Source: Tetraselmis striata (taxonomy: Eukaryota; Chlorophyta; Chlorodendrophyceae; Chlorodendrales; Chlorodendraceae). From it: 64,000 nucleotides of DNA. How positions within the stretch are numbered: the stretch's first letter is position 1; the number at the start of each line of letters is the position of its first letter. Both the position numbers and the translations under genes were made by a program. This document shows, in pieces, positions 32,600 to 43,554 of this stretch. The stretch is taken from contig VCJN01003202.1 of assembly GCA_006384855.1 (NCBI GenBank), forward strand, positions 96,359 through 160,358. Reading direction: 5' to 3'. The notes below the pieces were generated by a model. The model was given only the letters and a program-made list of their open reading frames with translations. It searched no databases and was not told the origin of the DNA.

Positions 32600-33108
32600 A
32601 CGACCCACGGGGGATAGTCGCAGCGCGCCGCTTGGCTGGTGTGCTCGCCTGGGCGATTAGTCGTACGCCATATTGTAAGGAGGTAGGGGCAGCATCCCAC
32701 GCGTTTACTTGAACGTTGGCGGTGCATGGAGGGGTCACGCACCTTGAGACATGGCGCGGGCTTGCCAGAGTGCCCACATTGAATTCGGAGGCGGCGCGGG
32801 ATGCCCTCGGCGTTCTTGTAGTCGGCGAGGTGTTTCTGAGTATACCCAACAGCCGTGGCGTAGTGATGTGCGTAGCGAACGATGACCTCGTGGGGTGTCG
32901 TGCCCCTGGCGAGCACGTGGCCGACGCGAGGTGGGTTGTCGACGGAGAAGCGGTCAAACTTTGGATTTGTAGCGTCAGCGGCATAGCTTCCGACTGGAGG
33001 CGGCGCACTGTACGCGGCGGGCTCAACTGGCGCTAACGGAACGGATAGTGCAAGCCTCGGGCGTCTGTGCAGTGGGAGGCAAGGAGTACGGACTACCAAA
33101 CATATCAT
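32600..33108 (-). pseudogene. Mutator-like transposase, FAR1-like N-terminus
   Basis: The minus-strand frame from 33108 has a Pro/Ala-rich lead and then a block with RRLRIQCGHSGKP and, 20 residues later, SSKRVGCCPYLLTI. The spacing and residues recall the FAR1-type zinc-binding DNA-binding domain at the start of Mutator-like transposases (C-x-x-G-G ... R-x-G-C-P). Read-through continues to about 32470 into a Trp/Cys-rich stretch that is probably not coding. No terminal repeats or target duplication could be set. Confidence 0.5.
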
Positions 33109-33242
33109 GCCTTGGGTGGCAGATCCGGCGCCGCCAATACAGGCGCAAGCGGGCGGGGGAGATGTGGCATCGTGCCGGATGGGTGCGGGACGACACTGCG
33201 AGTCAACGGCGTCGTCCAGTGCGACCTAATTTATATCCGTGC

Positions 33243-33302
33243 TGTCGCAGGAAAAAGAGAAATAGGGTGGTGATGGTAAACTGTCGGCGCCGCACTGCAT
33301 AC
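33243..33302 (-). repeat. Truncated LTR fragment next to LTR1
   Basis: These 60 bases match the right end of LTR1 (about 34350-34409; TGTCGCAGGAAAAAGAGAAA ... GCATAC) and are joined to LTR1's left end with one extra base. This is an LTR-LTR junction. Confidence 0.85.
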
Positions 33303-33303
33303 G

Positions 33304-34409
33304 TCGCCTAACAGACTCTTAGGCATGTGGTCTTATGTACGTGTCCTGGCCTCTAGGTCTCTGTCTAAGACTTGCTGACTTTTGGCCTCGGTTCCTATGA
33401 CTCCAATAGAAGTACGTCTCACAATGCCATCGGCCTTATTGGCCGGCACTACACACGCGTGCGAGTTGCTTGGTTACTCGGCGTGACAGAGGTGTGTGTG
33501 TGTGTGTGGTCGATCGACGCGAAATACGTCAAGCACTCCTCACCATGTGCCGCACGACATGCCTCTCGCGAATGGACTACGAGTGCCCGCACGCGCGCAT
33601 ATGCGTATCGCGACGCGACTCGACGACGACGACGCGCAGTACCGACTGCTCGCATATGGCAACAAGCAAGCCAATGCTGATCAGGCACGTTCGGTACGCT
33701 AATCGCTCGGTCGGTCGGTCGGTCGACAAGTCCAGGCAGTCGGTGCGACGGGTTCACAGGAGGTAAAAGCAAGACGGGCGTCACGACGCAAACAACACAG
33801 GTGTAACCGCGACTCACCACCGTTGCTTGCTGCGCGATATCACTCGCAGCTCGACAGCAGGTTGTACTGCCCTTGATGGACAGCAATAGACGAGGCACGT
33901 GCAGGTGTGATGTGCACAGAGTCGAGGTGTTTGTGGTGTAGTAGCGTGGTTACAAGATGGGTGGGATGAGACGTTTGGAAAGCCTAAGAGTGGGCGGGCA
34001 GCGCGCCGACAGGATGCTAAAGCATCCCGTGGGCGCGCGAGCCGACTAAGCCCCTAGGCCTTCCCACGCGCTATTGGTCTGCACGGGGGCCGTGGTTGGC
34101 GGCAGTTAGCCGTTGGTACGGGCCCTAGGTCTGTCGGTGGTTCTAGGTGTGAGAGCTGAGCGACAGACAGTTGGTCGTTGCGCCATGGGTGACTGCTCGC
34201 TTGGACATCATGCATACACATACAACGCAGTACTGCAAGTAGTAAAATTGATACCCGTATGACAGGCGACGAGTATTCGCCGGTATGCCAAGTAAGCAAG
34301 TCCATGTACGCGCGCATGCGTACGCTGAAACGTTGTACGCTGTGGCAATTGTCGCAGGAAAAAGAGAAATGGGGTGGTGATGGTAAACTGTCGGCGCCGC
34401 ACTGCATAC
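33304..34409 (-). repeat. LTR1 (3' LTR of gypsy copy 1)
   Basis: About 1106 bp, matching LTR2 with a few percent difference and small indels. It holds a GT microsatellite at about 33490, a CGACGACGACG stretch and the palindromic ATGCTAAAGCAT. Limits were set from where LTR1 and LTR2 diverge on one side and from the polypurine tract on the other. They lack a clear TG...CA, so they may be off by a few bases. Confidence 0.85.
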
Positions 34410-34538
34410 TCCCCCCCACTCAACTCCACAGGTGTTGAGTCCAAGACGGAAGTGCGCGGCTGACGACATGAAGAAAAGATGATGATGACTGATGATTTGA
34501 AGATGGCTTGTATGGTGGCAGCATATTATGCTGCAGCG
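34410..34538 (-). promoter_or_regulatory. Polypurine tract and 3' untranslated region
   Basis: On the minus strand GTGGGGGGGA (plus 34410-34419) lies directly before the LTR, where the plus-strand primer of a retroelement is expected. The rest is a short untranslated stretch after the pol stop. Confidence 0.65.
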
Positions 34539-37500
34539 TCAGCGGCGTAGCGGCGGCGCGCAGTCCGGGCATAGCCACTCCTCGCCAGGATGTAACTCTG
34601 CCTTGGCGCACGCCACATGCCACATGGCTTGGCACTTGTCACAGATGAGTCGTGGGGCTGCAATGCTGTCGCTGCCACAACCTTTGCATGCTGGCATGCC
34701 GCGGCCGTACCGCGCCGGCACAAGGTTGGACAAGTGGCACGGCGCGCAGTTGTCCATGTGCACTTGAATCTCGTTGCCATCGGATCCGGACAAACGCAGC
34801 CATCCGGACTCCAAGATCTCCACAACACGCAAGATGGTGCGGGCGGTACGGACGTCCAGGGTGTTGAGCGGGGGCTGCGCCACGTAGACGTAGCTGCCGA
34901 TCTCGAAGCGGTGGCGCCGAGGCTGCACATCGCCGCGCCGTACCTTGCGGTAGCGTACCACATCGCGCTGTTGAGCTTGCAGCGCCCTCTCGAATGCCTT
35001 AGGCATGGCAGCCCTCAGCATATCAGCCCGCTGTGTGATTAGGTTGATGACTGCAATGTCGTTGTCCATGTCGACCGGCTCCTCCAGTAGCGCGCGAACC
35101 TGGTCCGGTGCCACATGATCACGGCCAAACAGAAGAAAGTACGGGCTGTAGCCGGTTGTTGCTTGCTTGCTGACACGATAGCCAAACTCGATCACTGGCA
35201 TCCACGAGTGCCAAGAGGCAGTGCCGAGGGTTGGCACAACTTTCCGAAGTGCCACCTTCAAGACTTGAACGATGCGCTCGGCCATGCCATTGGCTTGGGG
35301 ATGCCCTGGCGGAATGTCCACGGGCTGAATGCCATGGCGCTCCAACTGCTCGCGGAACGCGCCTTGGTATTCAGTGCCATTGTCTGTGACGCCCTCCACT
35401 GGTGCTCCATAACGGGCCAACACGCGCTCATGGAACGCTTTGGCAGTCGTAGTCGCCTCGAGGTCGCGGACAGGCACCAGCTCGATCCACTTGCTGAAGT
35501 GCTCCACGATGACGATCACGTACTTGTGGCCCTCGCTGCTAGTCGGCAGCGGTCCGGCTGAGTCCACGCTGAAGCGATAGAAGAGCCCAAACAGTGGCAT
35601 GGGCTTGAGACGATCGTGCTTCTGGTTGAACGACGCTTTGACGCGATCGCAGGCGCGGCACTGCTTGACCATGGCGCCGACGTCTTTGTGCATGCCCGGC
35701 CATACAAAGTGGCGGGCCAACACTTGGTAAGTGCGGTCCCGGCCAAGGTGGCCGATGCTGGCGTGCACTCGGCGAATCGCGTCCGGTCGCTCTTCAGGCT
35801 TGGGCACCTCACGGGCAGTGTCTCCAGTGTGCAACCACACCTTGTCGTTGTGCCAGCTGTACTTGGCGCAGCGGCGCAAAAGCTGCTGCCACACCTCCAC
35901 TGACACGTCGGCTGGCGTGGTCTCACCTCGCAGGTAAGAGATAGCCACTGGGCTGCTCCACACGTCCCGGGTAGGCCAATGAAGCTCATGGCTAGCGTAG
36001 ACACCTGCCGTGAAGGCCATTGCGATACACTGTTTTGCAAACGCTGCGTGTGCCGAGGGTAGCGCGGGCGTCCTTCCAAGGCACTTGCTGGGTGAGCAGC
36101 CACCAAACATAGCCGACGCATCCGCCATGGCGGCTGGCGACCTCCTCTGAGTGGCGATTGCAGTGGTGGTGCCGGCGGCTTCCGAGGTGGCCCTTACTGG
36201 CTCCGCTGGCATTGGACGCCGACTGAGCAAGTCCGGCACGGTGTTGTCCTTGCCCGGACGGTGCTTGATACTGAAGTCGTACTCCGCAAGGATGAGGCTC
36301 CACCTAGCAAGCTTGCCTCGCAGCCTTGCTGTCGTCCGCAGCCACTCCATGGCCTTGCAGTCAGTGATGAGCTGGAAGTGGTTGCCATACATGTAGTAGC
36401 GGAAGCGTTAAACAGCCCACACGACTGCGCCGACCTCTCCCTCGTAGCTAGACAGGTCTGCCTCCACTGGGGTGTTCATGCGCGACGCAAAAGACACGGC
36501 ATACTCCACGCCATTGTCGTCCACCTGCGAAAGGCACGCTCCTACTCCAGCTCGGGACCAATCGGTGTGCAGCACAAACGGGCGACGCCAATCAGGATGG
36601 CGCAGCACCGGCGCCGAAACCAGCATGGCCTTGATGGCGTCGAAGGATTGCTGCTCGGCTGCGCCCCATTTCCACGGCGCATCCTTCTTGGTCAACGCTG
36701 TCAAAGGTGCCTTCACAAGCGAGAAGCTCTCTAAGAAACGGCAGTAGTAGGTGGCCATCCCGAGGAAATGGCGCACATCACTGACATTCTTCGGCGCCGG
36801 AAGAGAGTTGATGGCCTCCACCTTGTCAGCCATAGGCTCCACGCCTGCGCCGCTGACAATATGACCAAGAAAGGTCACTCGTGACAGTCCGAGCCGTGTC
36901 TTGGGTGGAGAGACCTGCACTCCCCGGGCCTTGAGTCGATCAAACACAATGCGCACACGGCGCATGTGCTCCTGCTCATCGTCATGACTGAAAATCAGTA
37001 CATCGTCCGCGAAGGCGACTGCGAAGTCCAAACCAGCGAGCGCTTGATCCACAACGCGCTGCCATGCTGCCACGCAGTTCTTGTGTCCGAAGGGCATGCG
37101 TTTGAAGGTTAGCAGCCGATTGCCTGCATGGAACGCGAGGCGTTGCTGCGCTGACAATCCATCGGGTCCGGACGGCTTATCCGACACTCGGCGCTGATAA
37201 AGCGCCTTTGTGCAATCAGTCGCGGTGAATCGCGAAGCTCCCTCCATGCGCGTCATGAGCTCGTCCGCTGTCGGGCACGGGTATTGATCGCGGATGGTAC
37301 GCTCGTTGAGCCCACGATAGTCCACCGCATAGCGAAGATCGGTCCAGGCGCCATGCTCGTCCTTCTTCGGCGCCACGATGACTAGTGCAGCATAAGGGCT
37401 CTCGATCTCGCCCACGATGCCTGCCTTCTCCAACTTCTTGACCCAATCGTTAGCCCACTCTTGCTCTCGATGGGCAAGGTGATACTGGCGCTTGAAGACT

Positions 37501-40484
37501 GGGTTGTAGTCAACCAACTGGAAGTCATAGGGCTCGGCGTCAACGGCACGCAAGTCGTCCAGACCCCACGCGTACCAACCCGGGTCTGAGTCCATGAGTG
37601 CTGCGAAGCCCTCCTTGTCCTTCCAATCTGCCGATATCGCCCAGTGATGAGGCTGCTTGGAGTCCTTGGGGTTGATGAGCTTGCTCGTTACCTTCACCGT
37701 TGGGGATTCCTTACCGAGATGCTTCTCGTTGGCGTATGCGGCATAGCACTTCACGAGAGCTGCCTGGCTGCGTCGACTCCATCCGTCCGCTGCAGCTTTG
37801 TCGTCAACACCGTCCACATGTGATGTGGCCCACGCAGGACGCTCTTGCGCTCCACCAAAGACATCTGCCATCAGTCTAGCGCCAGCACGCGAACCGACGC
37901 CAGCGGCAACGAAGCACGCGGGGCCCAAAAGGGCTAGCCACATCAGAAGTGCCAACGCCGCGCTGACAGTCTTGCGTCCGGTAGCAGCTCTACCACGACG
38001 GGGTCTTGGTTTAGCAGCCTTGTGATCGCCGGCAACAACTCGGGCTGTGTGGTCAGCTGCCAACACACGGCGCCGAGCCTTGGCGACCTCCCGCTCCGTC
38101 GCTCGAGTCGCTTGGCGCTGCTCCTCCAGCCAACGGCGCCATGCCTTGGTCACTCGCGCTGCTGTGCGTGGGTTGTCAGGAGGTTTCACTCTAGTACCTT
38201 GCTTGAGGGTAGCCATGTTGATGGCATGCTCCATCTCTGCCTCCACGGCGGCAGCCGTTGAGCGGCGGAGCTCGTGCTGTGCGGCGCGCAGCTCTTGCGT
38301 GTTGACCAAATGATCTTCAACTGCTGCGCCGGCAGGGGCGTCCTTCTCAATCGTTGCTGCACAAACAGCTTGCAGCATATGTTGATGTCTGCGCTCATGC
38401 GCATAGGCGACAGCACACCGGTTCATGACCGACACCGATGTCGGCGCACAAACATTTCCGATGGCAATCACCATCTCCTCCTCAGAAAAGCCTAGCTCCT
38501 GCCGGGTGTAGAAGCCAGCATAGTCTCTGTCGAGAAGGCACGCCTCACGCATGACGGCTGATGACGGACGGTATTGCGGCGGGTCAATGCCGACAACCTC
38601 CACCATTCCTGAGCCGGGCGCCCCCCCAGGTCGGAGGCGCTGCGTACGCGTGTCGGGCGTGCTGACTGACTTGGGCGCATAAATCATGCGCCGACTGGCA
38701 ACGTTGAGCCCCCCCAGCAGTGTGCCTGGGTGTGTGGGCGTTGCCACTTGAGCGCGAAGCAGCCCACCGCAGCAACGCTCCACAATCTGCGCGTAGGTCT
38801 CGCAAGGCGGCCGCTCAAACTCGTGTTGCACAGCCTGGTAGTAGTGCTGATTGAAGGTGTTGGTCCACCACAAAGCAGAGCGAAGAGAGGCGTCTCCGCA
38901 TTTGTGGGCATGATGCGCGTTGGGCTCGCCAAAGACACGGGCCATGAAGTCGATGAACTCCTGCACCTCAGGGATGCGCCGGCTCGGCGCAGCCGGTATC
39001 ACGTTCTCGATAACGTATCCATACTGCGCGGGAGCAGCCCAGTACTCCTTGACGCCTCGTGCCTTGGCCAACATGCAGTTGAGCTCGCTCATCGCCTCTG
39101 CCAACGGGACTATCACTCCAGTACGCGCACCACGTAGTCCATGCTGAGTGCCCATCGATGACACGTCTTGACAGGGCGGCTCAGCGCGTAGCTCGTCCAG
39201 CTCCGGCAGGTGCCTCAGGATGGCTGGTGCTGTGATGTGCTCCACGTCATGCTCCAACTCGTCGCTAAGAGCGAAGCACTTCTCGAACGCATTGCGAGGA
39301 AGTTGCACGGGCCACCGCTGATGCATCCACTCAAGCTGTCGCAGCAGGCGCTGCCGATGAGCCACGCTCCGGAGCATACGATCCACGATATGTATCAGCT
39401 CATAGTGGTACCCGTCGATGAGGTTGGTGAACAACACTGACAGCATGCCAGCGAACAAGAAGAGCCCTTGCTTGGCGCGTCCCTCCTTGCCTCCGGTCCG
39501 GTCGAGGTCGATGATGTAGGTCAGCTCCGGCGTCGAATGCGGCACGGCGCGCACGAGCGCCAAACGCTCCAGTGTGTGGCCGCTCAAGTGCAGCCGTCCG
39601 GCAGCTTGACGCTGCCTCCGGAGCTCCCTCCAGCCTGGTATCTCGTCCTCATGTTCCTTCAATGGCATTGCAGTGCCATCCTCCAGCTCCTCATCGTCTG
39701 ATGGGCAGTCCTGCTCCTGCAGATTGTCGGCGCCGGGGCCCTCCGCGCGCAGGGCGTAACACGCGCCCGCGGCCAGTGATTCGCTATCAAGCGTTGTCTC
39801 GACCTCCGGCTCCATCTGTGTCATGATGGTGAGCTCCACATAGATATCGTCATCATCGCTGTCGTCCTCCATCAGGTCCGGCAGCTCCTCGTAGACATCG
39901 TCATCATCGCTGGAGTCCTCCACCAGGCCCGGCAGCTCCCCATCGCTATCAGAGTCGGCGTCCATGGGACTGGCGCGCAGGGTGAAGCATGACGCAATGA
40001 CGTTGGCAACATGGTCGGGCACTTCCTCTACCCAACAGGGTACAAAGTCCTCCTCGTCATCTGAGTCGGCTACAAGCTCCGGTAGCTCAGCGTCGTCGAC
40101 CTGCTGCTCCAGCTGCACTGCAGCGTCGGCGCCCACGTTGTCCGGTTGCAGCTCGATCCGGTTGTTGAAGGAGAATGAAGAGGTCAGGTTGGCTGCGGCA
40201 TCGGGCTCCTCCCCCCCCCAACTCCTGACGGCAGTCCGGGAGATGGGCCGTCCGATGCCAACACGGCCAGCGTTGCGTGCGGCAGCCTGCGCGGGACTTG
40301 GAGCTTGGGCATGTTGTGATGCTTCAGCGGCACATCGACGTGGCGGCTGAGATCGTGGGGATCTGGGCGGTACGAGGCAGTATGCCCCCCCACATCGATG
40401 ACCATGCCAAGGTGTGCCATGACGGATGTGCACAAGATGACATCTGGAAGATGATCGCCTTCGAGAATGGCGAACGATGGCCAC
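34539..40484 (-). pseudogene. pol: Gypsy copy 1 pol with PHD finger
   Basis: The frame overlaps gag-pro by about 300 bp in the -1 frame, so a -1 frameshift is the likely route of expression. After roughly 1000 residues of unknown sequence comes RT, with RYAVDYRGLNERT and FADDVLIF (about 37000-37020). RNase H (VLHTDWSRAGVGACL) is cut by TAA at 36408-36410; copy 2 has CAA there. Integrase follows, with an HHCC zinc site ending CRACDRV, catalytic Asp in FSVDSAG, Asp in VTDNGTEY and Glu in NGMAERIV. The protein ends in a C4HC3 PHD finger (34561-34688), with C-x2-C, C-x2-C, H-x2-C and C-x2-C and a conserved Trp before the last pair. Apart from the one stop the frame is intact. No chromodomain or GPY/F motif is seen. 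Confidence 0.88.
37400..40180 (-). other. Pre-RT region of unknown function in pol
   Basis: About 900 residues lie between the end of the protease frame and RT. They include two near-repeats of an acidic motif (DDDDVYEELPDLMED, about residues 185-215), a long helical part without recognised motifs, and a hydrophobic stretch, ALALLMWLALLGPACFVAAG (about residues 838-861), flanked by Arg/Lys. The stretch could span a membrane or be a buried helix. Ordinary Ty3/gypsy pol has no such insert. Confidence 0.6.
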
Positions 40485-43390
40485 TCAAACTTGCGCTCCC
40501 AATCAGTGTCCGGGTTGATCACGTAGGAGATGCGCCCCACAAGGCGCTGCATCTCCATCTTGCCGCCAATGCCTTGCATGGACATGGACTGCAGCGTGGC
40601 GTCCGCCTCGCCCGGCTTCATGCGATCCACCACGCGCCGGTGCACACCGCTGTAGTCACAACCGGTGTCTAACAAGGCCATCAGGATGCGCACGCCGCCA
40701 ATGACGATGACGGTCAACTTGTAGTCCACGTAGAAAGCACTGTGGCGGTCATACTCCGGGTAGTCAGGGTATGCGCTGCGCTGCACCTCTCCCAACTGTT
40801 GAAGTTCCGAAGATGTCGCTGACAGTTGGCGCCGAGACTCCAGAGGCTTGACGCCATGTTGCACCACGTCCACAGGATGAATGTTGGCTTGGGGCTCCGC
40901 TGATGGCAAGGACAGTGGCGGGACACTGACGCGTGGGAGAGACAGACCATAGACGCTCTGCACGGCTGCGGCAAAGACGCGCGTCAAGTCGAGGTGCGTG
41001 TAGTCAACCCAGGTGAGCCGCGTTGTCGCCTCGAAGCGTCGGACGGCTTGCTGAAGCACCGTCTCCCATGCCACGGCCATGTGGTCACGAGTGTCAAGTC
41101 CTCCACGCAGTGCAGTGTTGCGTGCCTCCAACCACCTTGCAGCATGCTCGGGTGTCATGTCCGATACCACAGCAACGGGTAGACCAGGGAACTTGGCGTG
41201 CTGTAGCGCCGTGCGCAGGTGCTGCAGGAGCTGCTGATTGCGGATGTCCAACATGTCCGAGGTGATCGCTCCTCCTGCACGGCGGCCCTCGTAGGACGCA
41301 GGAGCCTCCTGCTCGACTGCCGGCTCAAAGCCTTGGGGCCGCTGCTTGGTGAGTTGCTCACGTTGGGCGTCCCATCCGGGTTGGCGCATGCGAAGTTCAG
41401 GGTTCCGCGCCGATCCTGGAGGCAGAACTGCCGGGCGTCCACGCGGTCTTGGCACAGTCGACTCCGGCGTCCAGTCAGCTCCCACAGGTTGCGCACGACC
41501 TGGAGCTCCAAAGAAGACTTCACGCAGCTCACGCACGGGCAGCTCCACACACGACGCTCCATGTAGCAAAGTGCCGTGATCGTCGGTGTCAACGCAATCC
41601 AGAAAGGGGTCTGGCACCTCCACGGCCAAGCGCATGGCACCCGTAGCACCATGGGCAGCTTGAGACTTCTCGAGGATGCGAGAGAACATGGCCTCCAGGT
41701 CTGCCATTGTTGATGATGTCGCCGCTCCGTCAACATGGGCGTCGTGTCGCCCAGTGAGCATGTGTCCGGCTTTCCTCGCCAAGTCCATCTCGAGCTTGGA
41801 CAGTCCGGTCTCCACGTCCATAGCCCATCCGCGTTGCTGTCCATAGGCAAGGCGGCGCTCTCGCTCCCGCTGGTTGCGCTTCAGTCGTGCGATGAGCGTA
41901 GGGTCAGTGATTGGCTTGTCGCACTCAATAAAGTTATGAGCGCCGTCGCACCCAGCGTTCGAGCACGGTCCTCGTCCGCCTCCGGGTGCGCCTCCATCGC
42001 CGCGTCCACCGCCATGACCACCACGGCCACCTCGGCCTGCGCCTCGGCCGCCTCCACGGCCGCCACGGCCACCAGCGGCGTCGTTGACATACATGGTTGA
42101 GCCGAACTTGTTGGCACACTCTCGGTAGTTGACTCCGTGAAAAATGTCACGTCCACGCGCCTTTGTGCATGCCTCGCACAACGGGCGGATCTGGTGGGTG
42201 TCCTTCACGACGACAAGCTGCGCTCGCACACGACGTCCGTTGACCATGGTCAATGTGATGACCGGTTCTGGAATGCTGGTGCCGTGATGCCGTCCTCCAC
42301 CAGCTGCCGGCGCCGATGCTCCAGTCAGTTCTGCGAAGTGTTGGGCAGCCGTCAAGGCCTCCGCCATTCGAATCTCATCCTTCCTCACGATGTCCTCATA
42401 GCGCTCCACCTCCGCAGCTAGCTCGTCCAAGCGGTCCTCATGAGACTGACGTAGAACAGCGATGTCCTTGAGCTGGTGGAAGCCAGCGTCGAGGGACTGC
42501 TTGAGCGCCGGAATAGAGCGCCACACAGAGGTCATGACGTCGAACGCTTTCTGGTTGACCTTGTCCCACGTGAGGTCTTGTAGATGCGCCTTGAGCTCGC
42601 GAAGAGTCATCGCCAAGCTGGCAGGGGTCTCGCGGAAGCCCTCACGGGTGTAGGCGTCGTACCTAGTGCGCATCTTCGGCGCCTCATTGAACTTGGTCTC
42701 AAAGAGCTCCACGTAGCGTCGATAGCGGAACTCGTGAAAGGCGTCCGCATCCTCGCGCGATGGCACTCTAATGCGTCCGGATGCAGGGTCGAAGCGGAGA
42801 GTTCGTTGTTGATAGCGTAGAGTGTCCTTCTGCCATTGATCGATGATGGGCCTGGTGACGGCGTTGATCTCGACATACTCTTGAAGAAGCTGAAGGGAGT
42901 CTGCTGGGCTGAACACCCACTCCGGTCCGGTGCTCTCGCCCTCCGATGAACCAGCTCCGTCAGCCCTCGGGGCTGATCTTGGTGGCGCCTTGTTAAGCGC
43001 GTATGGCACCAAGACGTTGGCGTTGAATGAACTGAACCACTCCGTCCATATTGAGGTAGCGCCGTCGAAGCGCTCATGGCGTGGTGTTGTCTCCTTGCGT
43101 AGACCACCGGCGATTGTCCGCGCGTCTTCTCGCTCCTCGTAGATGCGCTCCTCCGCCGCACTCAGGTCACCCATGATCTGATTGGGCGTGTAGTGCTGAC
43201 TTCCAGGTGGTCGTTGTCTTGATGGTGTTCCAGATCCTACGGCGCTGGGGTCTCCACCGCGCTGCGCCATGGCGTCACGGAGCGCTTGACGCAAGACGCG
43301 CTCCGGCTCCAATAAGGGTGCTGCCACAGGTGCTCCGGTACTCCTCGTGAAGCGTCGTCTGAGTTGGCGCGGGCTCTCTCCCTCTGACAT
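40184..43390 (-). CDS. gag: Gypsy copy 1 gag-protease
   Basis: A complete 1068-codon frame from the ATG at 43388-43390. The N-terminal half is helical and capsid-like, with no recognised motif. A Gly/Arg-rich RGGRGGGRGAGRGG region follows. A zinc knuckle with unusual C-x4-C-x3-H-x4-C spacing lies at residues 476-490 (the usual form is C-x2-C-x4-H-x4-C). An aspartic protease with LLDTGCDYSG has its Asp at residue 908. Gag and protease are thus in one frame, and pol follows by -1 frameshift in the 300-bp overlap. The frame is uninterrupted. The protein would form the particle and cleave itself and pol. Confidence 0.85.
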   Translation of the reverse strand: MSEGESPRQLRRRFTRSTGAPVAAPLLEPERVLRQALRDAMAQRGGDPSAVGSGTPSRQRPPGSQHYTPNQIMGDLSAAEERIYEEREDARTIAGGLRKETTPRHERFDGATSIWTEWFSSFNANVLVPYALNKAPPRSAPRADGAGSSEGESTGPEWVFSPADSLQLLQEYVEINAVTRPIIDQWQKDTLRYQQRTLRFDPASGRIRVPSREDADAFHEFRYRRYVELFETKFNEAPKMRTRYDAYTREGFRETPASLAMTLRELKAHLQDLTWDKVNQKAFDVMTSVWRSIPALKQSLDAGFHQLKDIAVLRQSHEDRLDELAAEVERYEDIVRKDEIRMAEALTAAQHFAELTGASAPAAGGGRHHGTSIPEPVITLTMVNGRRVRAQLVVVKDTHQIRPLCEACTKARGRDIFHGVNYRECANKFGSTMYVNDAAGGRGGRGGGRGAGRGGRGGHGGGRGDGGAPGGGRGPCSNAGCDGAHNFIECDKPITDPTLIARLKRNQRERERRLAYGQQRGWAMDVETGLSKLEMDLARKAGHMLTGRHDAHVDGAATSSTMADLEAMFSRILEKSQAAHGATGAMRLAVEVPDPFLDCVDTDDHGTLLHGASCVELPVRELREVFFGAPGRAQPVGADWTPESTVPRPRGRPAVLPPGSARNPELRMRQPGWDAQREQLTKQRPQGFEPAVEQEAPASYEGRRAGGAITSDMLDIRNQQLLQHLRTALQHAKFPGLPVAVVSDMTPEHAARWLEARNTALRGGLDTRDHMAVAWETVLQQAVRRFEATTRLTWVDYTHLDLTRVFAAAVQSVYGLSLPRVSVPPLSLPSAEPQANIHPVDVVQHGVKPLESRRQLSATSSELQQLGEVQRSAYPDYPEYDRHSAFYVDYKLTVIVIGGVRILMALLDTGCDYSGVHRRVVDRMKPGEADATLQSMSMQGIGGKMEMQRLVGRISYVINPDTDWERKFEWPSFAILEGDHLPDVILCTSVMAHLGMVIDVGGHTASYRPDPHDLSRHVDVPLKHHNMPKLQVPRRLPHATLAVLASDGPSPGLPSGVGGGRSPMPQPT

Positions 43391-43532
43391 GCGCCTTGCT
43401 CAGTGACCGCTCCCCCCAATTGGCGCGCAGAAGTCTGGACTGAACAGGTTGATGAAGCGGTTGCCGACAAACGCGCTCCAGGCTGAGGTAACCACCACAC
43501 GCGGCTCCTCTCAGCTCGTTGCACGCGTTGTA
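43391..43532 (-). other. Gypsy copy 1 leader, part next to gag
   Basis: This 142-bp untranslated leader adjoins the CACTA insertion at the GTA target and resumes at 49631. Confidence 0.7.
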
Positions 43533-43554
43533 CACTGTGAGATTCAGATGTGAC
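43530..43554 (+). repeat. GTA duplication and left TIR of copy L
   Basis: GTA (43530-43532) is followed by the 22-bp TIR at 43533-43554. The inverted match resumes after a short indel with GGTGACGAA. Confidence 0.93.

Noticed and set aside
34617..35042. Many plus-strand frames opposite gypsy gag and pol
   Set aside because: They mirror the pol and gag frames and contain no recognisable domain.
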